A DNA stretch of 24,423 nucleotides from Actinomycetes bacterium (GTDB taxonomy: Bacteria > Actinomycetota > Actinomycetes > Streptosporangiales > Streptosporangiaceae): positions 1 through 24,423 of the forward strand of contig JAOPYP010000758.1 in assembly GCA_025964635.1 (NCBI GenBank), in the 5' to 3' direction. Shown here piece after piece: positions 16,864 through 24,423 of this stretch (positions within the stretch are counted from its first letter, which is position 1; each line of letters opens with the position of its first letter). The notes beneath the pieces were generated by a model, which saw nothing but the letters and a program-made list of their open reading frames with translations, was not told the origin of the DNA and searched no databases. The position numbers and the translations under genes are program-made.

Positions 16864-17366
16864 CGGCCGGCGCGGGCGGGCCGGCGCGGGACCGTGACCC
16901 GGCCGGGCGGCCGCGGAACGCCCGGCCCCGGGACGCGCTGGGCCGCCCGCTGCGCCACGGCGAGACGGGTGCGGACCGGGTGCCGGAGGACCTGTCCCTC
17001 CCCCCGGCGGAGGCGCTGGCGCTGGCCCAGCACCTGCTGGACACGGGCCGCCCGTTCCACGCGCACGAGGTGCTCGAGGCGTCGTGGAAGCAGGCCCCGG
17101 AAGCAGAGCGGGAGCTGTGGCGCGGGCTGGCCCAGGTGGCGGTGGGGCTGACCCACGCGCAGCGCGGCAACGCGCGGGGAGCGGCAGCGCTGCTGCGCCG
17201 GGGCGCGGGGCGGGTCGGCGGGTACGCGGCGGCCCCGCCCCATGGCATCGACGCCGCGGGCATCGCCCTGGTGTGCGCCGGGCTGGCCGGCCAGATCGAG
17301 GCGGCCGGCGACACCGGAGCGGTCTCCCCGGGGCCGCGGATCAGCCTGACCCGGGGCGGCAGCTAG
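16860..17366 (+). CDS. DUF309 protein
   Basis: A 168-residue protein, function unknown. The conserved DUF309 core is PFHAHEVLEASW with the flanking ELWRGLAQVAVGLTHAQRGN and later LLRRGAGRV; the paired His residues and Glu suggest a helical bundle with a possible metal or ligand site, which is not proven. The first ~40 residues are Arg/Gly/Pro-rich and probably disordered. The ATG at 16860 overlaps the hydrolase TGA as ATGA, so translation is probably coupled. The stop TAG (17364-17366) interlocks with the TAG of the convergent marP gene in the palindrome CTAG. Confidence 0.85.
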   Translation: MTAGAGGPARDRDPAGRPRNARPRDALGRPLRHGETGADRVPEDLSLPPAEALALAQHLLDTGRPFHAHEVLEASWKQAPEAERELWRGLAQVAVGLTHAQRGNARGAAALLRRGAGRVGGYAAAPPHGIDAAGIALVCAGLAGQIEAAGDTGAVSPGPRISLTRGGS

Positions 17367-18553
17367 TCGCAGGCCCGGGTGGAGACCGGGCGGGTCGCAC
17401 CAGCGGCCGCGTGCGCGTCGCCCTGCACCTCGGAGGCGGTCAGCGCATACCCGGTATCTTTCACGCCCACGGCGGCGGCGAAGACCACCCCGTCCACCCG
17501 GCCATTGGGTGCCAGCAGCGGGCCGCCAGAGTTGCCCGGCTGGACGTCCGCCCGGATCGAGTAGATCTGCCGGGTTACTTCCCTGGACTGGTAGATGTCC
17601 GGGGCCTGCGCGAGCTGGTCGTCACCGACCCGGGCGGGCACCGCGGTGAACGACTGATCCCGCGGGTAGCCGGCCACGATCGCGTCGTCCCCCAGGTTGG
17701 CCGGGCCGGTGAAGCTCAGCGTGGGGGCGTTCAGGGCGGGCACGTAGAGCACCGCGAGATCGCGCTGCGGGTCGAACAGCACCACCGTGGCCGGGAGCCT
17801 GGGACCCACCCTGGTGCTGACGGTCTGGCTCGTGGTGACGCCCGCGACCACGTGCGCGTTGGTCAGGACGTGGTGGGGTGAGATGACGAAGCCGGAGCCC
17901 TCGATCCGCCGCTGGCAGGTCGGCGCGATCCCCATGACCTTCACGATGCTGTTCCGGGCGTGCCGCAGGCCCGCGGAGGACAGCACAGCTGAGCTGGGCG
18001 GGGCCACGGTCAGCGCCGGCTCGGCCCCGAGCGCGCCGAAAACCTGGACATACGGGCCGCTGGCCAGCAGGCTGCGGAAGTCGGAGAACATCGTCCGCGC
18101 CGCCGACGGCATCACCCCGTCCACGGCGTGCAGCACGGCGGAGCGGTTGACCTGCGCGGTGACCACGGCGAACGGCGCGTTGACCACGGCCGAGCCGATA
18201 AGCCACGCGATGAGCAGGACGGAGATGACGCTGACCGCGGCCCCGGCTGCCGAGTCGATCAGGGCCGCCGGGCGCCAGTGCACCCGGGAGCGCACCGCGG
18301 CGCCGATCGCCGAGGCGAGCAGCTGGCCGATCATGGCGGCCACGAACACCGCGACGATGGCCACCAGGGCCTGCTGGGCGGACCCCTGGACCAGCGAACG
18401 GGCGAGTGTGGGCGCAAACGAGGCGCCCACCGCCGCCCCACCCAGGAATCCGGCGAAACTCAGAATTCCTACGATGAAGCCCTGGCGGTAACCGGCCACC
18501 GCAAATGCCGCGGCGAGGGCAATCAAGATCAGGTCAAGCAAGTCACCCGACAC
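17363..18553 (-). CDS. marP: MarP-type membrane-anchored periplasmic serine protease
   Basis: A 396-residue CvpA-like membrane domain plus trypsin-like protease. Four hydrophobic helices lie in residues ~5-125. The protease domain shows His234 in TNAHVV, Asp265 in FDPQRDLAVL and Ser342 in QPGNSGGP. Cys213 (APTCQRR) and Cys395 (third from last codon region, RACD) are the only Cys of the protease part. As I recall, M. tuberculosis MarP (Rv3671c) has its triad and a Cys214-Cys395 disulfide at almost the same numbers. MarP is needed for acid resistance and processes a cell-wall hydrolase. The GTG at 18553 starts with SGDLLDLILIALA; TACGGT stands 6 bases upstream with no clear Shine-Dalgarno. It converges on the hydrolase/DUF309 operon and is followed upstream by the nudix gene. 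Confidence 0.92.
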   Translation of the reverse strand: MSGDLLDLILIALAAAFAVAGYRQGFIVGILSFAGFLGGAAVGASFAPTLARSLVQGSAQQALVAIVAVFVAAMIGQLLASAIGAAVRSRVHWRPAALIDSAAGAAVSVISVLLIAWLIGSAVVNAPFAVVTAQVNRSAVLHAVDGVMPSAARTMFSDFRSLLASGPYVQVFGALGAEPALTVAPPSSAVLSSAGLRHARNSIVKVMGIAPTCQRRIEGSGFVISPHHVLTNAHVVAGVTTSQTVSTRVGPRLPATVVLFDPQRDLAVLYVPALNAPTLSFTGPANLGDDAIVAGYPRDQSFTAVPARVGDDQLAQAPDIYQSREVTRQIYSIRADVQPGNSGGPLLAPNGRVDGVVFAAAVGVKDTGYALTASEVQGDAHAAAGATRPVSTRACD

Positions 18554-18559
18554 CAGCCC

Positions 18560-18565
18560 ACCGTA
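18560..18565 (-). promoter_or_regulatory. Putative leaderless -10 of marP
   Basis: On the minus strand TACGGT, then six bases, then the marP GTG. The spacing is the same as at nth (TAGGCT, six bases, GTG). Confidence 0.35.
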
Positions 18566-18596
18566 TAGTGCGCGGCCCGTTGATTGGTTCGCAGTA

Positions 18597-18626
18597 CGGT
18601 ATTAACCAGGTCCAGCGACGGTATTA
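18597..18626 (-). repeat. Direct repeat of an octamer between nudix and marP
   Basis: CGGTATTA occurs at 18597-18604 and 18619-18626, 22 bp apart (two helical turns), upstream of the putative marP -10. The second copy overlaps the nudix stop codon. It could be an activator site or chance. Confidence 0.35.
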
Positions 18627-19304
18627 GGTCCCGGCGGCCAGGGCCTCAGGCGGCAGCTCCTCCACCCGCCCGCGGTCCCACGGCCGCTCCCATCCCCCCA
18701 GCGTGAGCAGCCGGTCCACCAGGGCCGCGGTGAAGCCCCAGACCAGCATGCCGCGGACCTGGAAAGCGGGCCCGGTGACGCCGGAAGGATGCCGGATCGT
18801 TAGCCTGCGCCGGGGATCGGAGAGCTCGGAGAGGGGGACGCGTGCCACCGCCGTCACCTCCGGGGGATCGGCGGCGGCCACCGGGACCGGCCGCCGCCAC
18901 CAGGCCAGGACCGGCGTGACGGCGAAGCCGCTCCGGGCGATGAACAGGTCAGGGAGCACCGCGAGCACCTCGACCCCGGAGGGCTCGACGCCCGCCTCCT
19001 CGGCCGCCTCCCGGAGCGCGGCCGGGACCGGCCCCCCGTCGGACTCGTCGATGGCCCCCCCGGGGAACGCAGGCTGGCCGGAGTGACGCCGCAGCCCCGG
19101 GCCGCGCTGCACGAGCAGCAGGTCGGGTCCATCCGGGCCCAGGCCGAAGAGCACCAGCACCGCGGAGGGGCGGCCGCCGCCCGGCGGCGGCCGCAGCCGG
19201 GCCGGGATCGCCGCCTCACAGGCCGCCGTGGCCAGGCCGCGCAGCCAGCCCGGCGGCCCGCCCAGGGCACCGTCGATGCTCTCCACGGGGTCCGCGGCGC
19301 TCAC
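18624..19304 (-). CDS. NUDIX hydrolase, NudL-like coenzyme A pyrophosphatase
   Basis: A 226-residue protein. The NuCoA motif LLLVQRGPGLRRHSGQ followed by PAFPGG lies at residues 62-83. The Nudix box GGAIDESD with ALREAAEEAGVE has the NudL variant, with Asp in place of the usual early Glu and the helix REAAEEAG intact. Enzymes with both motifs cleave CoA and its esters to phosphopantetheine and 3',5'-ADP. The GTG at 19304 overlaps the nth stop as GTGA, so the two are translationally coupled. The longer frame upstream lies inside nth and is not used. From memory, Rv3672c in M. tuberculosis occupies the same place next to marP. Confidence 0.9.
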   Translation of the reverse strand: MSAADPVESIDGALGGPPGWLRGLATAACEAAIPARLRPPPGGGRPSAVLVLFGLGPDGPDLLLVQRGPGLRRHSGQPAFPGGAIDESDGGPVPAALREAAEEAGVEPSGVEVLAVLPDLFIARSGFAVTPVLAWWRRPVPVAAADPPEVTAVARVPLSELSDPRRRLTIRHPSGVTGPAFQVRGMLVWGFTAALVDRLLTLGGWERPWDRGRVEELPPEALAAGT

Positions 19305-20005
19305 GAGAACGGGCCCGTCTTCACCAGCGCGCGGGCCGTCTTCTCGTCCGTGGGTCCTTCCCCGTAGGACGGGCACAGCCGGGCGATCCCGCAGGCTCCG
19401 CAGGCGGGTTTGCGGGCGTGGCAGACGCGCCTGCCGTGCCAGATCAGCCGGTGCGACAGGATGGTCCACTCGGACCGCGGGATGAGCGTGCCGACCTCCT
19501 GCTCGATCTTGTCCGGGTCGGTCTGCGCGGTCCACCCGAAGCGCCGGGCCAGCCGGGAGAAATGCGTGTCCACGGTGATGCCAGGGACACCGAACGCATT
19601 GCCGAGGACGACGTTCGCCGTCTTCCGGCCCACCCCGGGCAGGGTGACCAGGTCGGCCAGCCGGCCGGGCACCTCGCCGCCGTAGCGGTCACACAGGGCC
19701 TGGCCCAGGCCGATGAGGCTGTTGGTCTTGGCCCGGAAGAACCCCGTGGACTGGATGATCTTTTCCATCTCGGCCCGGTCGGCCGCCGCGTAGTCGGCGG
19801 CGGTCCGGTACCGGGCGAACAGGACCGGCGTGACCAGGTTGACCCGCTTGTCGGTGGTCTGCGCGGACAGGATCGTGGCGACCAGCAATTCCAGCGGCGA
19901 GGTGAAGTTCAGCTCGCAGTGGGCATCTGGGTAGAGCAGGGCGAGTTCGCGGTTCATGCGCCGGGCCCGGCGGACGAGCGCGGTCCGGGAAGGATCAGGG
20001 GTCAC
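19301..20005 (-). CDS. nth: Endonuclease III (DNA glycosylase/AP lyase)
   Basis: A 234-residue base-excision-repair enzyme for oxidised pyrimidines. The helix-hairpin-helix LPGVGRKTANVVLG contains the catalytic Lys128, and VDTHFSRLARR contains the catalytic Asp146. The [4Fe-4S] cluster ligands are Cys195, 202, 205 and 211 with the exact C-x6-C-x2-C-x5-C spacing. SPLELLVATILSAQTTDKRV is the family N-terminal core. The GTG at 20005 gives an N-terminus that aligns with the E. coli enzyme; GGGAGG touches the GTG and is too close for normal initiation, while TAGGCT six bases upstream suggests a leaderless transcript. It is coupled to the nudix gene. Confidence 0.95.
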   Translation of the reverse strand: MTPDPSRTALVRRARRMNRELALLYPDAHCELNFTSPLELLVATILSAQTTDKRVNLVTPVLFARYRTAADYAAADRAEMEKIIQSTGFFRAKTNSLIGLGQALCDRYGGEVPGRLADLVTLPGVGRKTANVVLGNAFGVPGITVDTHFSRLARRFGWTAQTDPDKIEQEVGTLIPRSEWTILSHRLIWHGRRVCHARKPACGACGIARLCPSYGEGPTDEKTARALVKTGPFS

Positions 20006-20011
20006 CCTCCC

Positions 20012-20017
20012 AGCCTA
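20012..20017 (-). promoter_or_regulatory. Putative leaderless -10 of nth
   Basis: On the minus strand TAGGCT ends six bases before the GTG at 20005, placing the expected transcription start at the start codon itself. No good -35 is visible. Confidence 0.4.
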
Positions 20018-20100
20018 TTGAGCGGCCACGCTACCTGGGGCCCGGCGCGGTGCTCCCGGGCACCCCGGGAACTGGCGCTAGGCTGCCGCCACGTATAACC

Positions 20101-21726
20101 ATGAGTTCCGTTATGCTTACGAAGAGCTTCGGGGGGGCCATGGCCGCTGCACGAGTCGCCTCAGGCGGGACGACGCCGACTATGCCCGGGGCGGGCCTGG
20201 CCTCAATGGTGCGGCGGAACTGGCTGCTCGCCATCCTGCTGGCCGCGGGGCTGGTGCTGCGGATACTCACCCAGCTGGCTTACCAGCCCGCCCTGCTGTT
20301 CATCGACTCGATCAAGTACCTGTTCGGGGCCTATGCCGGGAACGATCCGCCCGGGTACGAGCTCGCCCTGAAGGTCTTCCTCCGGGTCGGCACGCTGCCC
20401 ATGGTGGTGGCCGTGCAGCACCTGACCGGCCTGGCCATGGCGGTGGTGCTGTACCTGATCCTGCGCCGCCGGGGCGTGCCACGCTGGCTGGCCGCGCTGG
20501 CCACCGCGCCCATCCTGCTGGACGCCTACCAGCTCCAGATCGAGCAGTCGATCATGCCCGACACGGCGTTCGAGGCCCTGATCGTCGCGGGCCTGGCCTG
20601 CCTGCTCTGGGAGCCCCGGCCCCGGCTCTGGATGGCGCTGGCCGCGGGACTGGCCCTGGGCGCCTCGGCGACGGTCCGCCAGGTTGGCGAGATCTTCATC
20701 CTGCCTGCGCTCGTGTACGTGCTGATCACCGTCCCGGGCTGGCGCGCCAAGCTGGTCAAGGCCGTCGCGCTGTGTGCCGCGTTCGCCCTGCCCATCCTGG
20801 CGGTCAGCTTCCGGAATTACGTGGCCATCAAGCACTTCTCGCTCGCCCCCTACGCGGCGGGGACCATTTACGGCCGGGCCGCGGCCGCCGCCGACTGTGC
20901 CACGCTGACGCTGCCCGCCTACGAGCGCGCGCTCTGCCCCTCCGCCAGCCAGCAGGCCCGCGGGCCGGACTGGCTGGACCACGGGGCCACGTCGCCGATC
21001 AAGTACGTCGCGCCCCCGGCGGGGATGCATCACGTGCCGATGGCGGCCGACTTCAGCCGGCGCGTGTTCGAGCAGCAGCCCTGGCGGGCAGTCAGCGCGA
21101 TCAGCAAGGACGCGGTCAAGCTCTTCGCCGTGCAGCGGGTCACCAGCCGGGGCGACACGTCCATCACGCGCTGGCAATTCCAGCGGGCCTTCCCCCTGTA
21201 CCCGCCCTACATCACCGATCCGCACGGCCGGCTGCGGTTCGCCCAGCTCAATCCGGCGGGCAAGGTGAAGGTGATCGCGAAGGGGCGGCGGTTCCGCGAC
21301 CAGCCGGCGGTGTCGGCGGGACCGGCCGGCTTCCTGCGCACGTACCAGCTCGACGGTGGCTACACACCCGGGCCGCTGTTCCTGCTCACCGTGCTGGCCG
21401 GGCTGGCGGGCAGCATCGGCGTGCTGCGCCGGCACGCCTCCCCCGCGCAGCGGGCCACGGCCACCGCCTGCACGCTCATGTTCCTCAGCGCGGCCGCGGT
21501 GCTGCTCGCGTCGGACGTGTTCGAGTTCAGCTGGCGCTACCAGCTGCCGGCCCTGGTTACCCTGCCCCCGGCCGGGGCGCTGGGCATCATGGTGATCGCC
21601 GGATATGTCACGGCCCGGCGCCAGCCCAGCCCGCAGCAGGCGCCCGGCCCGGCAGGCGGGACGGCATCCGCGCCCCGGGAGGAACGTCCCAGGTCCCAGC
21701 GCAAGGACCGGGCGTCCGCGAGCTGA
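20101..21726 (+). CDS. Polytopic membrane protein, GT-C glycosyltransferase-like
   Basis: About 541 residues with roughly ten hydrophobic helices. After the first helix (NWLLAILLAAGLVLRILTQL) comes LFIDSIKYLFGAY, an acidic loop in the position of the catalytic Asp of GT-C lipid-linked sugar transferases. IEQSIMPDTAFEAL follows the third or fourth helix. A large extracytoplasmic loop of about 150 residues (after YVAIKHFSLAPYAAGTIYGR) precedes two or three C-terminal helices and a Lys/Arg/Pro-rich tail. I cannot assign a substrate; cell-wall or lipid glycosylation is inferred. In-frame starts are ATG 20101, 20113 and 20140. TATAAC at 20094-20099 would place transcription after 20101 and favour 20113 or 20140, whereas TAGGCT at 20079-20084 would allow 20101. 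The gene is divergent from nth. Confidence 0.7.
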   Translation: MSSVMLTKSFGGAMAAARVASGGTTPTMPGAGLASMVRRNWLLAILLAAGLVLRILTQLAYQPALLFIDSIKYLFGAYAGNDPPGYELALKVFLRVGTLPMVVAVQHLTGLAMAVVLYLILRRRGVPRWLAALATAPILLDAYQLQIEQSIMPDTAFEALIVAGLACLLWEPRPRLWMALAAGLALGASATVRQVGEIFILPALVYVLITVPGWRAKLVKAVALCAAFALPILAVSFRNYVAIKHFSLAPYAAGTIYGRAAAAADCATLTLPAYERALCPSASQQARGPDWLDHGATSPIKYVAPPAGMHHVPMAADFSRRVFEQQPWRAVSAISKDAVKLFAVQRVTSRGDTSITRWQFQRAFPLYPPYITDPHGRLRFAQLNPAGKVKVIAKGRRFRDQPAVSAGPAGFLRTYQLDGGYTPGPLFLLTVLAGLAGSIGVLRRHASPAQRATATACTLMFLSAAAVLLASDVFEFSWRYQLPALVTLPPAGALGIMVIAGYVTARRQPSPQQAPGPAGGTASAPREERPRSQRKDRASAS

Positions 21727-21796
21727 GCCGGCTACCAGGCCCAGCGGCCGCCGCTGGTCCAGCAGCACGGCACGCCCCGGCCGGCCATGCTCGCGG

Positions 21797-22537
21797 CTAG
21801 CCGGGATCCTGCCAGCCGGGCCGGGGGCCGAACCGGGCCGAGGCAAACCACACGACCAGGGCCAGCGGGACGAGCACCACGAGCGGGAGCAGCGCGGGCG
21901 CGTAGGCGGTGACGACGGCGGAGGCGCATGCCCCTGCGATCAGGGCCACGAAGATACCCAGGCTGCGCTCCAGGCCGCTGGGCTTGCGCCCGGTGACCAG
22001 CCCGGCGATCACTCCCGTCAGCGTTCCGGTCAGGTAGGTGGTGGACACCTCGCCCAGCTGGCGGACGGTCGCTCCCTGAATGCCCATGGCGATGCCCGCA
22101 TTGGCCAGCAGCATCAGCTGGCCCGCCCCGGCCGGGCGGCCGCCGGACAGCTCCCAGCCCACGCAGAACACCACGAGCACGCAGAATTCCAGGGCCAGGG
22201 CGACGGTAAGCCACGACGGCCAGATCTCGCGCAGCACGGTCGCCGCGTGGGGCCGGCGCCCCCGCCAGCCCTCCAGCCAGCGGCCCGCCCGCCGGGCCGC
22301 GAGCGGCGCCCCGATCACCACCCCGGCCACGTAGCTGGCCAGGGCCACCCCGCAGTTCTCGGCCAGGGCCGCGTCGTGCGTGCCCGCGGCGACGCCCAGC
22401 AGCACCATGGTCCCGGTGACCACGCTGCTGAACACGTGCCCCAGATGCAGGAAGGCAGCGGCGTCCACCCCGCCGGTCGTCACGGTCAGCAGGATCACGA
22501 GCATGTCCCGGGCGCCGGAGCGCCAGTCCTCGGTCAC
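21797..22537 (-). CDS. DUF1275 (YoaK-like) membrane protein
   Basis: A 246-residue protein with six or so hydrophobic helices. VTTGGVDAAAFLHLGHVFSS and VVTGTMVLLGVAAG are the conserved first motifs, and ANAGIAMGIQGATVRQLG with STTYLTGTLTG are the later ones. Function is not established for the family; a transporter role is often presumed. GTG at 22537 is chosen over the longer frame because AGGGA lies about 8 bases upstream and because the longer frame enters the FUSC gene. It follows the FUSC stop by 10 bases, so they form an operon. Confidence 0.88.
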   Translation of the reverse strand: MTEDWRSGARDMLVILLTVTTGGVDAAAFLHLGHVFSSVVTGTMVLLGVAAGTHDAALAENCGVALASYVAGVVIGAPLAARRAGRWLEGWRGRRPHAATVLREIWPSWLTVALALEFCVLVVFCVGWELSGGRPAGAGQLMLLANAGIAMGIQGATVRQLGEVSTTYLTGTLTGVIAGLVTGRKPSGLERSLGIFVALIAGACASAVVTAYAPALLPLVVLVPLALVVWFASARFGPRPGWQDPG

Positions 22538-22547
22538 GGTCAGGTCC

Positions 22548-24423
22548 CTACGCGGCGTGCTCGCCGGTGAGCGCACGCCGGACCTCGGCGATGCGGTCGG
22601 CCACCTGGCGGACGTCCTCGCAGTCCGGCGGCGGCAGGTCCGCCGGGAGCTGGCCGTCCCGGACTCCGCGGGCCAGGCTGCGCAAGGCGCCGGCCAGCTG
22701 CGCCACGTCGCGGGGGCCGGGCCGCCGGCCCGTGACGTCGGCGCGCACCGCGGTGGCGGTCACCGTGTCCGTAAGCTGCTCCAGGGCGGTCAGGACGGGC
22801 CACAGCCGGGCGGCCCGCCTGCTCACCGAGGGGGGCTCTGCCATCGTCCGCTGAAACTCCGTGCGCAGGTCGGATAGGACTCGATAGGTCTGACGGCGCA
22901 GTGCCGACCGGCCGGGTGCGCCGGCGAGCGCCTGCTCCGTGTAACGGGCCACACTATCGAGCGCGGTGGCGAGCTGGTCCGGCAGGTGAGCATGCCAGCT
23001 CGACGGCCACGGAGCGTAGCCGACCAGCAGCACGATGGCGCAGCCCAGCACGGTGTCGATAAGCCGGTCCAGGGCCAGCGACCAGCCGCTCCGGACGAGC
23101 AGGTCGATCAGGATGACGACCAGCGGCGTGAGGAACGTGCTGAACAGTCCCCAGTTGCGGTCCCGTCCGTAGGGCAGCAGCCCGGCGAAGATCGCGCAGG
23201 GGATCAGCAGCAGCGGGCCGGGCGGGAGGGCGATGAGGATGACCGCCCCGAGGACCGCGCCGACGATGGTGCCGATCCCGCGCTGCAGGGCCCGGGCGAA
23301 CACCGAGCCGAAGTCCGGGCGCAGCACGATGGCCACGGTCAGCACCACCCAGTAGGAGCGCTGCAGCGGAAGGGCCTGGCTGACCAGGCCGGCCACGCCG
23401 ATGGACAGCATCAGCCGGAGCGCGAAGATCCGGGTGAGGCGGCCGCCCACGGTCTCCGCGAGGGCGTCCCGCACCCGCTCGCGCAGGTCCGGGCGGCTGG
23501 GCGCGGCGCCGCCCTCGGCGGGCCGCTTGCCGGACGCCAGATCGGCCGCCCCGGCCACGGCGGCGGCCAGCGCCCGGCTGCCGGGCGTCGGTCTCCCCGC
23601 CGGGCGGACCGAGGTCACCGGCGTGCCGTACTGGATGGCGTCGGCGATCGCCTCGATGGTGGCGGTGAGCTGCGGCGGGGCCTGCGCTCCCTCCTGCACC
23701 AGGGTGACGGCCGCCTCGGTGAGCGGATGGGTCTGCCGCAGCAGCGCGGCGATGCGGTTCAGTTCCGGGTCCCGGCCGCTGATCCGCGCCCGGCGGGAGG
23801 CGAGGTCGTCCCAGGCCTGGTTGAGCGCGCCGACCACGGCCTGATGGGCCGCGGGGAAGTCGGGTGTGCCGGCCGCGCGCAGCATGCGGGCCAGGGCGCG
23901 GTACACCTCCGCGGTGCTGCGCTGTTCCGCGGCCAGCGGTGCGACCAGCCAGGCCGGAACCAGCAGCAGGATCGCCCAGCCCACCCCGGCCAGCAGTAGC
24001 AGCGGCGGCCACCACCAGGGCCGGGCCGCGCCGAGCGGGCCGGTGCCGAGGATGGTGTACACGAGGAGTTGCAGGCCGGTGATGGCCAGGGTGGCCCCGG
24101 CCGCGGTCATCAGCGCCGAGAGCCCGGCCACCGCGACCAGGACGGCGAGCGCGATCCAGCCCCGGCCGTGCACCAGGACGCCGAGCAGGAGCCCGGCCGC
24201 CCCGCCGAAGATCCCGGCCACGGCGATGCGGCGGATCCGGGCGGGGTAGGTGCCGCCGCGGTCCACGACCGAGCCGAGCAGGCCTCCCATGGCGCCCAGG
24301 AGCCCGGCCACCTGGTCCCCCAGGGCCATTCCCAGGGCCAGCGGCCCGCAGACGGCGAGCGCGGCGCGGATCACCGCCGGCCACGGCCCCGGCGCCGGCG
24401 CCGGCCGCACTACCTCGGCGAGC
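22548..24423 (-). CDS. FUSC-family (aromatic acid exporter-like) membrane protein, open at right edge
   Basis: At least 620 residues, with two membrane bundles: helices in the first ~160 residues (ALGMALGDQVAGLLGAMGGL onward) and a second set around 320-470 (SIGVAGLVSQALPLQRSYWV, LRPDFGSVFARALQRGIGTI). Each is followed by a cytoplasmic helical region. The R-x-Y-W-V-x-L-T and RPDFG-x-x-x-x-R-x-x-x-R-x-x-GT pattern of the second bundle is the FUSC_2 signature seen in YccS and aromatic-acid efflux proteins. The frame contains GTG at 24410 but remains open to base 24423, so the true start may lie outside the window. Substrate unknown. Confidence 0.85.
   Translation of the reverse strand, partial: LAEVVRPAPAPGPWPAVIRAALAVCGPLALGMALGDQVAGLLGAMGGLLGSVVDRGGTYPARIRRIAVAGIFGGAAGLLLGVLVHGRGWIALAVLVAVAGLSALMTAAGATLAITGLQLLVYTILGTGPLGAARPWWWPPLLLLAGVGWAILLLVPAWLVAPLAAEQRSTAEVYRALARMLRAAGTPDFPAAHQAVVGALNQAWDDLASRRARISGRDPELNRIAALLRQTHPLTEAAVTLVQEGAQAPPQLTATIEAIADAIQYGTPVTSVRPAGRPTPGSRALAAAVAGAADLASGKRPAEGGAAPSRPDLRERVRDALAETVGGRLTRIFALRLMLSIGVAGLVSQALPLQRSYWVVLTVAIVLRPDFGSVFARALQRGIGTIVGAVLGAVILIALPPGPLLLIPCAIFAGLLPYGRDRNWGLFSTFLTPLVVILIDLLVRSGWSLALDRLIDTVLGCAIVLLVGYAPWPSSWHAHLPDQLATALDSVARYTEQALAGAPGRSALRRQTYRVLSDLRTEFQRTMAEPPSVSRRAARLWPVLTALEQLTDTVTATAVRADVTGRRPGPRDVAQLAGALRSLARGVRDGQLPADLPPPDCEDVRQVADRIAEVRRALTGEHAA

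Overview
The window is very GC-rich DNA with dense genes on both strands, many GTG starts and several start codons placed directly behind -10-like hexamers. Together with a BldG-type anti-sigma antagonist, a MarP-type membrane serine protease and an actinobacterial holin-like protein, this points to a chromosomal segment of a filamentous or related actinobacterium. I see no insertion sequence, integrase, CRISPR array, tRNA or rRNA. I cannot name the genus.

Layout. 1-2214: an efflux module, with a left-truncated DHA2/EmrB-type MFS exporter divergent from a marR-type regulator and an 18-bp operator-like palindrome between them. 2215-2641: a non-coding stretch with several strong hairpins. 2642-3253: an HD-domain phosphohydrolase, convergent with a leftward three-gene run (ABC ATPase, small conserved-looking protein, GT1-type glycosyltransferase; 5748 down to 3271). 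5857-7098: serB (two ACT domains plus HAD), tail-overlapping sixA. 11223 down to 7056, leftward: bldG, its Bergerat-fold partner (apgA-like), hppA (K+-independent proton pyrophosphatase) and sixA. 11396-13888: a MrfA/YprA-type helicase, divergent from bldG. 14094-14813: a second SerB-like HAD-IB phosphatase. 14814-15485: a roughly 670-bp gap with degenerate repeats. 15486-17366: a rightward operon of holin-like membrane protein, epoxide-hydrolase-like alpha/beta hydrolase and DUF309 protein. 20005 down to 17363, leftward: nth, nudL-like CoA pyrophosphatase, marP. 20101-21726: a polytopic GT-C-like membrane protein. 24423 down to 21797: a FUSC-family protein open at the right edge, followed by a DUF1275 protein.

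How the parts fit. From memory, the order hppA-apgA-bldG-helicase matches the Streptomyces coelicolor SCO3547-3550 neighbourhood. Holin/epoxide hydrolase/marP/nudix/nth matches Mycobacterium tuberculosis Rv3669-Rv3674c. The core of the window is therefore an old conserved actinobacterial housekeeping and stress neighbourhood: developmental sigma control, pyrophosphate-driven proton pumping, DNA repair, and acid or envelope stress. The left efflux module and the GT1 glycosyltransferase look more accessory. Two in-frame 18-bp minisatellites lie in sixA and hppA, within 600 bp of each other. No clear new defence or mobile system is present. The most interesting signals are regulatory: recurring leaderless-promoter geometry, a possible leaderless mini-ORF coupled to a small gene, strong hairpins in non-coding DNA including one ahead of bldG, and a BldG partner with a degenerate ATP site.
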